Below the pieces are notes generated by a model. The model saw nothing but the letters and a program-made list of their open reading frames with translations, did not search any database and was not told the DNA's origin. A program made the position numbers and the translations under genes. From assembly GCA_004764695.1 (NCBI GenBank), contig SMSO01000034.1:4038501-4102500 (forward strand): DNA of 64,000 bases. The letters run 5' to 3'. How positions within the stretch are numbered: position 1 is the stretch's first letter; the number at the start of each line of letters is the position of its first letter. This DNA comes from Schizochytrium sp. TIO01. Taxonomy: Eukaryota > Sar > Bigyra > Thraustochytrida > Thraustochytriidae. Below, in pieces: positions 11,654 through 23,152 of this stretch.

Positions 11654-12904
11654 ATGAGGCCACGAGGATGGCTCCTCCTTTCAGCAGTTTGCGTGGGCGG
11701 CAATCTTTTGTCCGCAACTGCTCAAGAATGCACAGACTTGCCTACGATTCCGAATATGTTTCATGCGCAACTGAAGCCATTGTTGGGGCCATGCTCTGGT
11801 AATGGCGATTGCGTTAAAAACCGCTGCGAGTGCTATGATGGGTTCACCGGCCGCGCAGATTTCTTGAATACTGAAGGAGAGGATTGTCAGCTAAGTTACA
11901 ACGCCATCCGTGGGCTGTGGGCAGCAAACTTGCTGATTTGTCTCATCAATTTCGGTCGTGCCTTTCCTGGAATGCGCCTTCGCTGGGAGCAATACAGCGA
12001 GATCAGAGCTCGCCGTCAAGCTATGGGGGAAAGCCATCCTTTGAAAAAGAATCGTGGCCTTGCTGCACTTCTTTTGGCTGCATTTGTAATGTACCCAGCA
12101 ATGATTGCTATGGCAATTTTAATGCTTGCTCGGCCTGAGACAGAGCGTGTTGGAATTACTCCTGCAGCTACAATATTCTTCGCACTAGCGCGTATTTCGT
12201 TTTACACATCAATTTACCTTTTCCAACCAGCCCTGATTGCGTCTTTGCTCAAGAGCTCACGGGCGACACGGTATCTAATTCATCAGACCTATCTTACTTC
12301 GGCAATCCTGAGTGGTATGGGTGTTATCACGGGTATTCTGCCATTCTTCACCCTTGGACTGAGTGATGATGGTAAGGGAGCTGTTGCGCGTGGAATCTAT
12401 CTGGCAACTATGGGCGGCACGCTTGTACAAATTTCATCTCTTGGAATTCAATCGTTATGGACCAAGATTAAGGTACAGCGTGCTCTTGATGCATCTTATG
12501 AACTGACTCGCTCTCCGCGTACTTTGGAGCTCAAAGCTGCCTTGCTTGCCGTTGAGCGTGAAAACATGGTTCAAACTGGCGTGCAGGCCCTCTTTTACAT
12601 CGTGCTCACCTTTGTTCCATTCGTTGCTAACTTTCACAACTACTGGCTGCCGGTAGGATGGTTTGCTTACTCTGTGCTTGGCTACAAGGTTGCAAACACG
12701 ACAATTGACAACAAGGATGGAAGCAAAACTGACACAAGCTCTTCACTTGCCATTGGGGACTCTACTGGAGGTCAGTCGTTTTCTGGACACCACGGCAGGT
12801 TCCATGATACAGATGCTGACTCAACTGCAGTCAAGCGGTTCGAAAAGCAAGTCGGAAGTTTTGTTGAACACCACAGCGACCACGAGAGTGAAGAGTACGT
12901 CTAA
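11654..12904 (+). CDS. EGF-like seven-transmembrane protein, paralogue B
   Basis: This 416-residue protein is homologous along its length to the minus-strand protein at 4638-6032, roughly one third identical by eye. A signal peptide (residues 1 to about 24) precedes an EGF-like module with cysteines at 26, 47, 53, 58, 60 and 78, the same spacing as in paralogue A. Seven hydrophobic segments follow, with shared motifs RGLW, MRLRW, NRGL, FQPALIAS, RATR, WTK, RALDAS and VERENMVQT. The tail is about 55 residues shorter than in A but keeps KRFEKQVGSFVEH and an acidic end closing in EEYV. The start ATG has context CACCATGAG. The gene is intronless. The ligand and function are unknown; receptor or cell-surface adhesion are possibilities. 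It lacks an obvious His/Asp/Ser hydrolase set that would make it a TMEM8/CREST-type EGF-7TM protein. Confidence 0.88.
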   Translation: MRPRGWLLLSAVCVGGNLLSATAQECTDLPTIPNMFHAQLKPLLGPCSGNGDCVKNRCECYDGFTGRADFLNTEGEDCQLSYNAIRGLWAANLLICLINFGRAFPGMRLRWEQYSEIRARRQAMGESHPLKKNRGLAALLLAAFVMYPAMIAMAILMLARPETERVGITPAATIFFALARISFYTSIYLFQPALIASLLKSSRATRYLIHQTYLTSAILSGMGVITGILPFFTLGLSDDGKGAVARGIYLATMGGTLVQISSLGIQSLWTKIKVQRALDASYELTRSPRTLELKAALLAVERENMVQTGVQALFYIVLTFVPFVANFHNYWLPVGWFAYSVLGYKVANTTIDNKDGSKTDTSSSLAIGDSTGGQSFSGHHGRFHDTDADSTAVKRFEKQVGSFVEHHSDHESEEYV

Positions 12905-14753
12905 GGCAAACATCGATCTGTGTTTATTAACGTTCGGGACTTCGGAATTCGCTCTGCAAGGTATTCCATTGGTTAGTGTTTAACCTAGATAGGCTTCGAA
13001 AATCACCTCTTGATGGAAAGTTATTGAGTCATAAATCCTTTGAGCCCGAGAAGATTGCCATTGGTTCAATGTGAACATGCATTGTCAGTGTCTAACTTGG
13101 ACAAAGTCGTCTTTCCTCGTCTTTCTGCCCACGCATGAGAGATGACGCGTATATCTCATACACCGTTATTGATGTTTTTGCACGATTCTGAGCCGCGTCA
13201 TTTTGCACATGAGGTTGCTGGATTCGGTGAAGTTTATTATGGCAAGAGCAACAAGCAGCACACCTAGCGCAGGTGCCATTCTTGTTGTTCTGCAGCCAAT
13301 TGCTATTTTCTTGTTCTTATTTCATTTCGAACACCCTCATTTCCAGCATATATGCTTCTGTATATGCTTAGATCATGTTCCTACTCTGTTGTTTTCTCTT
13401 TTGTTATTCTTTTCTATTTCTTTTGTAAATCATGATGTTCATTTCTTCTTCTCAGCAAATATCGAAAAACAATAAACCTTTAGATTACATACTTTATGAG
13501 AGCCTTATCTTGTCATGTCTGGCACCAGTATGGCCACACCCGAAGTTTCAGGTGCCCTTGCGGGTCGGTTGCAGAAGCATAGCTGGGATCTTGCCAAGGC
13601 TACCAACGATGTGCTGCTTTATACATCTCATAAATAGTGTGTGAGATAATGTCTTAGGTCCCGCGACTCATTTTAAAATCTATCACACCTGGTGGAAGTG
13701 TTTGATTTGTCATGCTGCTTTACAGTTATGGGGTTCGAAGAAAAAAAAAAACAGAGTCCGAAGAAACCAAACCAAGTAACAGTGCACGACCAAAGAGTAA
13801 TTTAAGTAAAGGGAAGAAGCGTCAGTCCAGAAAGCCTTCGGCAGAAAAGTTAAGGGCTTACGCAATAAGGCTCCGGACTGGTGGATCAGGCAACGCTACA
13901 TCAAGGGTGTTCCAATGTGGCCTTGGTATCACCAAAAGATTTGAGAAAAGCCATGAAACGCGACAAATACATGAATGAAGCAATTAAGAGAAAGGCCCAT
14001 TCAGAATTGCAAACCGCCAGACGTCGTCGAGTTTGTAGACAAAGGCTGAGTCGTCAAAATGCGCGCAGTCGAGATAAATCCTAGCCAGGGCGTCGGCGTG
14101 CTCGCGGTTGTATTCGATTCCTGTGACCTCTTGGGAAGTCTGGTGATGAAGAGCTTCTATCTATCAGCAGTTTAGCGTTAGAATATGCTGACTGACACTG
14201 AAGCCATTTAGCATTTACATTTATGGCTGCTGCCTTCTCCTTTCTCTTTTTTAATTAAATTGTTCTTGCAAGTGTTAGACTAATTTGCCCCTTTCACTTT
14301 GAATTGTACAATCCTAGCGAGCATTTACTTTAGCACAAAGCGTGCTCGTTTTTGAAGAATGTCCAAGTAGTCCATGGGGCTTTCCAAAATCAACAAAAGA
14401 ATAATAAGTACGTACATTATTCCATACCTCACTCACCGCGTCAGGTATCTTTTCAAACCAGGATCACTCAGTACATTCTTGTCCCTCACTCCGTTTGTTC
14501 TCGCATCAAATCCAGACCATTGTGCTCATTGGGAACCAGGGACCACAGCTCACTATGTCTTAGCTTCTAGTGTATTTCATAATAAACACTGCTAGTGCTT
14601 CTTACATCTAATTGAGAATGCCGTTGAACTGGACTATCACTTCTTGGCTGATTTGGACAATTTGGGCTTCGCAGGACAAACACTCCTCTCGCGCGAAACG
14701 CAGAAGAGGCGTCGAGCGTTATCGTCAGCGCCCCAGGCTCTCTATCACGCACG
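12905..14753. other. Intergenic region upstream of MKS1
   Basis: No recognised gene. Two overlapping plus-strand ORFs starting at ATG (13712-13978, 88 codons) or in another frame (13881-14084) encode very basic peptides, the second ending in an Arg-rich stretch. They resemble no family I know and could be noncoding. The final part must contain the MKS1 promoter. No tandem array is present, which contrasts with the sequence after 17 kb. Confidence 0.45.
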
Positions 14754-17049
14754 ATGGATGTGCCAGTACACTACTGGACGAAAGACCCTATTCAAAACTT
14801 CCGTGTAAGGGTGCAGATACGATGCGTGCAAGCAGGCAGTCTGGCAACCGGAGAGGCCCTGGACGACGACGAAGATGACTTTGAACACGATGAAGACTTG
14901 CTCTCGGGCGACGATGACGACTCTGAAGCAGATGAGAACAAGATGCGGAACGGTACGCGTTCTCAAGATTCGTCGTCGTCGTCTTCAGACGATGATGACG
15001 AGGACGAAGACCTATTAGGGCGGAGCAAGGACAAACAGAAGGAGACAACGAAGAAAAAGAAGAACAAACGTATGGACATTAAGGACCCAAATGTGCCCAA
15101 GGATGGAACTGGTAGAGGTCGGGGACGACGGAGACGCGCCGGGCATGGCCAGGAGTGGAGTGAGACATTTACATGGCAAGAGAAAAAGTTTGGGCCGCGT
15201 GAGCTCGTGCGGTACCTTGGGGCTGCAGATGATGAAGGCGCCAACCTTGGTCGCACAGCAATCGAGGCAGAATATCTTGAGCAGATTGCTCGCAGTAAAA
15301 GGTATGGAGAAGATCTCATGCAAGATGTAGGTCGGGTGATGCTTTTCACATACACAGACAAGGACGGGTTTGTTCCTAAAAATGAAATGACAAAGTTTGT
15401 GACAACGTCAGAAAATTTCTCACTGAATCCAGTGGCAGAAAGCATTGTAACCATTCCAGGTACAGGTCAACAACTGGAGCGGGAGCAAGAGAACCTTGAC
15501 GCAGTGGATGGTCTTGATGATGGGGATTATGCAAGTTTAGAACGAGCATCACGTCCTGGGGATGTTAGCGCAGGACAACGTGTTTTCCGCGAGTCTCCGT
15601 TCAAGATCTTTTACTTAATGGCTGCTGTTGATGTAGATACCGGTAAGCTTCGTGCACTTCGAAAGGAGGACGGGAAATTCTACGAGGTTGTTCTCTGCAC
15701 TGTTAAAGTAAGCAGGGAAGGCAATCTTGTGCAGATGCAGCCTGGGTTTTCGAAAGGGCGTTTTCTTAATACTGGTGGCTCCGGAGAGCAAGGTTATGGT
15801 GGGTCTAGCGAAGGACAAGGAGGCCAATATCAAGATCATTATCACCATATCAATAAGAATGATAAACAGGAAAGCCGACAAAGTCACGGCTCAGGGGGGA
15901 GCAATGGTAGCGATGCATGCAAGTGGTATCGATTCAAAACGCCATTCGGAAGTATATACGAGTATTCTCTTGTGAATGAAGCAGAGTCTTCTGACCCTCT
16001 TTTGGAGACAGAGATTAACACTGTGCAGCGCGAAAATCTAGAGAAAGCAGCGGCTGCTCTAGAGGGTCGCGTTCCAATGGTATTGTACGATGGACCCAAC
16101 AAACCTGGTCAAGTTATTAAGCGAGTGAACATTGAAATAGTGTCTGCATTCGATTTCGAAGAGGCCGCCAGTGATCATCTATACATTCAGTATGAAGTTC
16201 ATTTGCCTGTAAACGGACGAACGATGTGGACTTGGGCTGATGGTTCTAGAGAGCCTATGCGCGGGGTTACTCAAACTGCACGTGCACGGTATCTCACACA
16301 ATTTCAAGGTTTTGCTTCGAATAGTGGTTCTAGCAATGACTGGCGTAGCCCTGGCCAAGTCTCACGTCGACACACTGCACATTACTGTTTTCCATTAGAG
16401 CTTGTGCTTATTCAAACTGTTCCAGGATGAAATCGACTCATTAAGTCATGAACAGCCAAAAATCTATCTTCAAGTGAAGAGTCGCGACGGTTGGGAGAGA
16501 CACCGCACGGAAGGCTATGCTTCGCTTGGATTACCAGGGACTGCTGGTACTTTTGAAGAGTACGTTAGAGCTTGGAGGGTGGCAGGTTCTTTGCGACAGC
16601 AGCTTGCGGAACACTTTGTGGGTGGGGCTTTGCAACTTGACTCGTCCATGTACTCTAGTATTCCACAGACTCACCAAGGCCCATTTCTCAACCGCTATGG
16701 GTTCTGTACGCGGAGTGCCGGTTGTCTGCGCTTGAGGCTTCACACAGTACTGCATCATTATGTGTCTTCCTCTGAAACCACAGCTTTGGATGCTCGCGAC
16801 AAGCAAATGAAGCGACTTCCAATGCAATCTGATTTCATGGCGGATGGTTCGTCTAATGTACGTGGTGCTGGGACACAACAGGGAGGTGCACGTCGGCGTA
16901 CAGTGACAGAAATCCTACAAAGTTTAAGGCTTGGCAAAAGCCTGGGTCAAGGCTTGTCGGTCGGAGCACGAACAGGAACACGAGCTGGAGCAGGTGCTGC
17001 CAATATTTTAGCGAGCCTTGATCGGGTACACCAGCAAAATATGCACTAG
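14754..17049 (+). CDS. MKS1: Meckel syndrome type 1 protein homologue (B9 domain), frame broken
   Basis: MKS1 is a B9-domain protein of the ciliary transition zone (MKS module), needed for cilium assembly and gating. N-terminal residues 7-20 match the family start (YWTKDPIQNFRVRV). A Asp/Glu/Ser-rich stretch (about 36-90), a Lys/Arg-rich stretch (about 91-130) and conserved TWQEKKFG and LFTYTDKDG follow. The B9 domain begins near residue 458 (IEIVSAFDF, LYIQYEVHLP, GVTQT) and continues in a second frame to 17049 with IYLQVKSRDGWERHRTEGY, HFVGGALQLD and IPQTHQGPFLNRYGF. Frame one ends at TGA 16428-16430; the second frame is entered near 16402, a +1 shift. Total length would be about 765 residues, longer than the animal protein because of the low-complexity regions. 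The break may be a sequencing error, a mutation or a very small intron. Confidence 0.9.
16398..16430 (+). other. +1 frame break within the MKS1 B9 domain
   Basis: Upstream frame codons start at positions divisible by three and end at TGA 16428; the downstream B9 sequence lies in the next frame. Treating one base near 16401-16406 as extra gives a continuous protein that aligns without gaps with animal MKS1 as I remember it (AHY..P before, DE....E.P..Y..V after). Alternatively, removing the 22 bases 16404-16425 (GTGCTT ... TCCAG) also restores the frame with GT-AG ends but would delete about seven residues of a beta strand. Confidence 0.7.
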
Positions 17050-19209
17050 ATCTGAGCTAAAGTGGAGCTTTGCATGTTGAGTATTTTAATCCTTTTCTGT
17101 AAACAATGTTCCAACCAATTAAAAACTTAAGTGCTGTAGAACTAGAAACGATTGTCAATCGCTTTCTAGTGGGTACTTTGCAAGAGACCAAGAAAAAGAT
17201 TCAACTTTTGCCTGCGCCCGATGCTTTTGTAACGTAGTTGTATTTTAAATGACATTCATAAAGAAAAAAATCTTGAGAATAAAGCTGCAACTAAGATTAA
17301 TATTCAATAAAAGAAAGGTTTCGCTGATATATTTTTTGTTTTTGTTTTTTGTAGGATGCCTTTTACATACTTGTGCTGGTCAAACTGTGATATCCACTTG
17401 AGGTTAAATTCGTTTTAAACTTTTCACTTTGAATGGCAGAGTTGATTCCTTTCTCTGCATTTGTGTTCAAGATATTTACTTTGCGAAGTAACCTTTGTTT
17501 TGTTTAGTTTAGTTTCCCTAAAAAAAAAACAGAGCACCAAACTATGACATGGACACCTTCATTCTGTAATTCTGGTGCCTTTCAGCAGTGAAATACTATT
17601 GTACTAACCTATCCAAGCTGAACTCTCTTGGGCGTATTAATATTACACAACCACAGTATTAGTTATGAATTCACATTCGCTAATTGAACTGAAAGCTTCA
17701 CGACTTTAAATTTCGCATTTCGCCTTATCCCGACCCTACTTACCAACGCAGGCGCAAAGCACATACTTGAGAGCTTTCATCCTTAGTGTGTGGCAACAAC
17801 ATGCGCAAAGAAAATTGTTTTTCATGAAATCAGAAAATCAGAAAATCAGAAAAAGCAGAAAAATAACTAAAGAAGATAGGAACAGGATTGGCGGGCGTAT
17901 GGGTGTCTCGCGGGATGCAAAGTAGCCTCAGTGAATCGCAAGTAGAAAAGGATTCTCTACGGCAGAGACCTCCATAAAAAATAAATAACAAATGCTTTAA
18001 ATAGTTCACCTTCTCTCAAGGTAGCCTCTAGGTACTTGCGAGGCTCTCGTTCTGGGTGTGTGCTCGCAAGTCCATTTTGGCCGACAACATGTAGCTGGAA
18101 GAAAGGATGCGATTTTTCAACTTTCTCCACTTTGAGGCCACAAAAGAAAGCAAGCTTCTAATGAAATACAATCCGCATCAACCTCGCTAAATATACCAAT
18201 GCTGGAGCACTCTGCGTCAACTATAACATTCAATAGTCACTCACGGCCCGTCAGTCCTTGTGCCAGTAAAAAAATCCACATGCGTTCTGATTTTAGTATT
18301 TATTATTACCATTATTGTGTCTGGTGCACGTAACGGATCAATGGATCCATTGGAAGCAGTATGAAAGAGGTGCAAAAGTGAGGCCGAAGTCTACTTTGGT
18401 GTCCAGCTATAAAGAGCTCAGGAGGCATGTGTGGCGGGATACCGTCCATGATCCCTGGTGCTTTCTGCCAGATTCCAGTGCTCTTCGCCGCGGACCACGC
18501 CTGTAGCGGCGTCCTCAGAGAAGTCAAACCGATGCGGCACGTGCTTTTCATCAATAATCATAGATCAATTGAAATAACAAGAAAGTGAGGAAAGCACGAC
18601 GGGTCCTCTTCCGCGCCAATTCTGCGCGCGCTAGGCCTTAGATGCCACAAACGCTAGGACTATCTCTGAAAGCAAATGGAATGGTACTCCTGCAGGATTG
18701 ACTGCTGCACGTGATGAATGCGCGTGCGGTTGAGATGTTCTTCGAAGAAGAGCCAAGCTTTCCTTCAAATTAGCGACTCTCCATTTTCAACGAACACGCT
18801 GCGGTAGCCAGGGCACGTTCTTGAAGAAGTTGTGTCCTTTCTGGGGACACTCGCCACCTCGATATTGCGCTGGTTCCACCGCGCGTATGTGGTATTCATG
18901 TCAACTTAGTTTCTCAGGCACATTCAACAGACAGCGCAGCTTCCTTAAGTAAAGTGCAGGTTAGTACCTAGCTGGATATTGGGAATTGAGTTATCGAAGG
19001 CCTTTCAGTTAGATACTTACTTACTTACTCACCATGTTGAAGGTACGTGGGTAATTTAAGTTTTTAGTCTCTTAAGTTGGAACCGCCATCTTCATTGCGG
19101 TGACCTCTCTGGTTCTTCTACACCACGAAACTCCATCCAAAGCATGAACTGCTGTGCACTATCGATGCTGTCGCTCACCATAAAACCTTTACTAACTAAG
19201 ATGCAACCA

Positions 19210-19256
<47 letters not shown>
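19210..19256. repeat. (ATT)n trinucleotide array, about 15 copies
   Basis: An uninterrupted ATT run of about 46 bases, followed by AT-rich sequence. Confidence 0.95.
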
Positions 19257-19257
<1 letters not shown>

Positions 19258-19317
19258 TAATACCACTATTAATTACCTTAAAATTATTATTTCGGAACAA
19301 CTGAAAAGAGAAAGCAC

Positions 19318-19560
19318 ACTTTACCTTGTTTCCCCGAAACAAAAACTTGATGTTTTAGCCTAAAATATTTTCATTTCACTCTCGGAAAAACATGGGAGTT
19401 AACACTTTCTCAAATATATATTTGATAATTAAAAAAAAAAATAACTTCTCGAAATTCAAATGTTTCGTTTTAATAAAAAGAAAATACTCTTCAAGCGATC
19501 ATAAAAAACTAACACAAAGAAGGGGCAAAGTTGTTTGTTTCGGGGAAACCAGTGAAAAGT
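19318..19560. repeat. Imperfect inverted repeat flanking AT-rich core (MITE-like)
   Basis: Left arm 19318-19348 and the reverse complement of right arm 19527-19560 share about 30 positions with few mismatches, centred on GTTTCCCCGAAACAAA. The roughly 180-base core is very AT-rich. The shape resembles a MITE or a cruciform-forming element, but I see no target-site duplication. ORF 19392-19709 starts inside the core and runs out of the right side, so it is probably not a gene. Confidence 0.5.
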
Positions 19561-21014
19561 TTTCTGCTGCTCTGGAATGTTTGTACGCTCGCTCGCTATT
19601 GGAAGGGGATGCTTTGCCGTCCAACACATTCGTTCGGTGCGGCTTCGTGAAAGCTTATCCTGAGCGCTATCTATCTACGTGCCTAAGTGCCGCTGTAGGA
19701 GTTAGCTAAGCAGCACAGAGCTCTTCATATTCATCATAGTACACAATGATGCCAGCCAAATTCATTCATTCTACACGGCAGATTTATTTATTTATAGACA
19801 GACAGCAGCAAGCAACAAGTATGAGCAAAGCTTTGCTGTAGCGAGCGAGCACGCGCTTCCATGTCCAGCCCTGAGACTGACTGACTGACTATCGATCCCA
19901 TCGATCATATCCCGTCAGGTTCATTCATGGATCATTCATTCATTTATGGCTTTTTAATTCGTGCGCTCGTTTTCATCACCTCAGGTTGAAGAAGGGGCTA
20001 GCTAGCTGCTAGCCAGGCAAGTAGCTAATTGCTAGCCAGGGGACATAGGAGGCTCACTGTTCTTGAAAACGTAATTTAGCTACTGCTAGTGTGGTACCTA
20101 CTGCATCCGCTAGTGTTGAGACTTGCTCGAAAGTAAAGCAAAGAACCTTAGAGTTAACTAAACAGATTGATTGGTTGATTGATTGACTGACTGACTGACT
20201 AAATGATTGAGCGCTCGCTCTTTCAGTAGCGTCTCCTTGCCGTCCGGGTCAGGTATAGACCATTACGGCACGCTGACTTACTTGTTTTATTTATTCTTAT
20301 TCACGAGTCGCTCCGTCAATGTGAGTTGAAATTACTCGATCCATCCTCGTGCTCCCATTTCTTCATAGTTTCTTTCTATGAAAGCCAATGACTCATAGGT
20401 ATATATGTTTATTAATAGATTTTATTTATTTCGAAATTAATTGGAAAGAAGCTAAACCAGAAAACTCGAGCAGTAAATAAATAAACTTGAATGAATAAAT
20501 AAATAAATAAATAAATAAAGCTGCCGCTCTTCGGTTGGACATGGTCCTGAGCCTACGCAAGTTCCTTTGAAGCGCTTGGGCGACATTTGTTCGTTCCGTG
20601 ATACAGTGAGTGATCTTCTGTTGATTGATCTGTTTTGACTCAACTGATCCAAACCCAAGTTCATCTTCACTTTCTCAAAGCTTTGATTTCCTCACTCACC
20701 TTTGTCCACCATTTGCAACGGCTGCTTCACACTCTTCCCGGTGTCCTACCGTATCGCCTAGCCGTCGTCGCGGTCAGGACTTCCTTTCTAAGAATGAAAG
20801 AAAGCCCACGGGGGTCCTACGCAACGCTATGCTAGTCCTACCAGAGCGCCGAAAGCGAGCAGGAGACTCTTATTAGGATTTAAACAAACCAAACAAAAGG
20901 TAATGAAAGCCTGTCTTTCAAGGCCATGAGAAGAGAGAGAGAGACCTACCCACCCACCCACCTACCTACCACCTCCCTACCGAATCGAGTACAAGTGTCA
21001 AGAGCTAAGTTTTC

Positions 21015-21589
21015 ATGTTTTCTTTCAAAACCGTAGTAGCACGGGCCTCCTTCCGTTTTGTTTCTTCTCCGTCCAGTTCGAGTAAGAGTGCTGAGTTGAA
21101 GCTGGCTGACTTTGAGGCGCCTTTCATCTCTTTTGGCTCCCTGCCTGCCTTTGAAGAGGGCCTTTCTTCGCTCAATGGTCTATCTGTCAACGGACGCCGA
21201 TTTCAAGTTCTGACCAACTACTTGAAGGATCTTGTGATGAGTGAGTGGACTCAAGCTCAAGCTCAAGCTCAAGCTCCTTCGTCTCTCTCCTGCCTGCGTG
21301 TATGTATGCACGTATGTACTGTGTGCAGAGATTGATTGGGCTTCTTTCTGTTCGAAGCGCCTGAGGCCCTGAAGACCTGAGGCGTGAGCGAGCCTACATC
21401 GGCATACATCGCATTTTCGAACCAATTCGCAATTCTGACTTACTCTACACAGAAAGACAGACAGACAGAGAGAGAGAGAGAGAGGGAGAGAGAGGGAGAG
21501 AGGGAACCATATTAGCACGTTTCCCTTTGCCAGCCATCAAAACTAACAGCGCAGGTCCTCAGAAACACTTGATGAAGCGAACTTTCTAG
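21015..21589 (+). CDS. Small two-exon gene, putative mitochondrial protein
   Basis: Not recognised. Exon 1 (21015-21240) starts at ATG and ends at ATGA|GTGAGTGG in phase 1. Exon 2 (21534-21589) follows the acceptor TTTCCCTTTGCCAG and supplies the matching two bases, ending at TAG; the product is 93 residues. The N-terminus MFSFKTVVARASFRFVSS has the Arg/Ser/Phe amphipathic character of a mitochondrial presequence. The middle reads FEAPFISFGSLPAFEEGL and NGRRFQVLTNYLKDLVM, and the C-terminus is basic (PQKHLMKRTF). The 293-base intron contains CTCAAG and GA/GGGAGA repeats. Matching phases, good splice sites and well-balanced composition support it; the lack of a recognised homologue limits confidence. 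Confidence 0.5.
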
Positions 21590-23096
21590 CGCTCTTTCTT
21601 TGTGTATACTCCTGATCTTGGTCTGATTAATTATTGGGATCTTTTAGCCGTCTGATAAAACGGTTTTGAGAGACTCGAAGCTCGTGGAAACATTCAATCA
21701 ATCAATCACATCACATCATCAAGAAGAATTAATTAATTCCATGGTTTCGAACTTTGGCGAATATGTTATGTTGTGGAATGGAAGTTCAGGTCGAACGATT
21801 CTGAGCGGATGTTAGAGATGAGATGAGATGAGATGAGGTGAAAAGGAACTAATAAACTAACAAACGACAAATCAACAGATCGATTGGAGTACGCGATAGC
21901 TTTGATATCGAACCATAGACCGATCGATCGATCGATCACGCAGGTTTTACGCTGTTGCCCAGGCCGTTAGGGGCCACCTATATAAATCGCTACCACTGAA
22001 AGTGCGTGAGCAAGTGCGAGGAAAACCGACGGACTATACAACTGAGTCCTTCTACTTTCCTGCACGCATGCATGCGGCCTATTGGCTGATGCTGGTTTGG
22101 CTTGGGCCAATCGGCGCCGCATAAACCTGCATTTCTTCGAGGCAGATTGCCTTCTTCTCTTTGCGATCGCGCATCTTCCCCTGTTTTAATTCATGATAGG
22201 CATGCATTCGCAACAACAGTGGCAAGACGCGCAACGACAGCAAATTTTGGTGAAATTACAAATCGTCAAAAGCAGTTAAACACAGAAACAGTTAAAAACA
22301 AACAAACAAAAATCTTCCTTTCTTGAAGGAAAAACGAACTTGAGGTCTCCTTTATTTGCATCCCTACCAGCAGTAGCCGTGTGTTAGGCAGCCTTTGCGA
22401 GCGAAAGCGAATAAAAGTAAAGCGAGTGCAGTTGAAGCGAATTCCTCAGTTCAGTCCCGTCTCGTGGCTCTGCCTCTTTTCCTCGAAGAGGTCGCCATCG
22501 TGAACTACATGGACAAGTGTTTGTTTGTGTGTTGTCCGTTTGTTTGCCTTTCATTTCGAATGATTGATTTCGATTGATTGGTTGTCTATTCATCAGTTCT
22601 GGCGTCTCAGGGCTCTCGCCTACTCGCACGTGCACAGACGAGACCAAGTTTTTCTCCAATCGTCGTGAAGAACCGCCCACCCACCCAACCAACCAAGAAA
22701 CTAACTCTAGAGAACGCAGACAATAAAAGCCGCCGCGCCTCTGCGTCCTTCCCTTTCTTGCCTCCACGCCGTCCTCAGCCGGGTCCGCCTGGAGAGAAGA
22801 TGCCTGTTGTTCTGACGCAAGAGCTTCATGGCGGCTTTTCCTGGCGCAGAGCCACTCATTCATTCTGTTCTCTCCACTCGTTGATCCGAACCCATCGCAG
22901 TCGGCAACAATTCTTCGGTTGGTTCCAGGCAGGCTTCCCAGCTACAGTGAGGAGTGGGCTCCTAATTAAAGAAGATGCTACTCTGCGCTGCTTTTTTCCA
23001 CAGAGGATCCCAAGTCCACCTGTCTTCTTATTTCCTTTCTCATGGACAGCGGCTTCCGTGCTCGAAGCCGCTCTCTGAGTGGGTTGTGGCAGCGGC

Positions 23097-23097
23097 C

Positions 23098-23152
<55 letters not shown>
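23097..23152. repeat. (TTGA)n tetranucleotide array, about 13 copies
   Basis: A clean ATTG/TTGA run; three more copies follow after a short interruption. Confidence 0.95.

Larger units (their letters stand above)
17050..21014. other. Gene-poor, AT-rich to mixed region
   Basis: No conserved gene is visible. The first 800 bases are AT-rich and include the MKS1 3' UTR. Between 18418 and 18950 the minus strand has several short open frames in different registers (for example 18418-18561, 47 codons from ATG); none resembles a family and the ambiguity argues against a single real gene. Repeats include a TTA array (19210-19256), AATA copies near 20494-20519 and GACT copies near 20188. An inverted repeat is listed separately. 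Confidence 0.5.

Noticed and set aside
13881-14084. Arg-rich peptide resembling a bZIP basic region
   Set aside because: The Asn and Arg spacing does not match the bZIP signature and no leucine zipper follows.
18418-18950. Several protein-like minus-strand frames with one internal stop
   Set aside because: All three registers look equally open and protein-like, so no single reading is favoured; short frames of 40-50 codons arise by chance.
22384-23078. Overlapping plus (166 codons) and minus (159 codons) ORFs
   Set aside because: Both are open in the same GC-richer stretch, lack ATG at their starts, and neither shows a family motif; probably noncoding.
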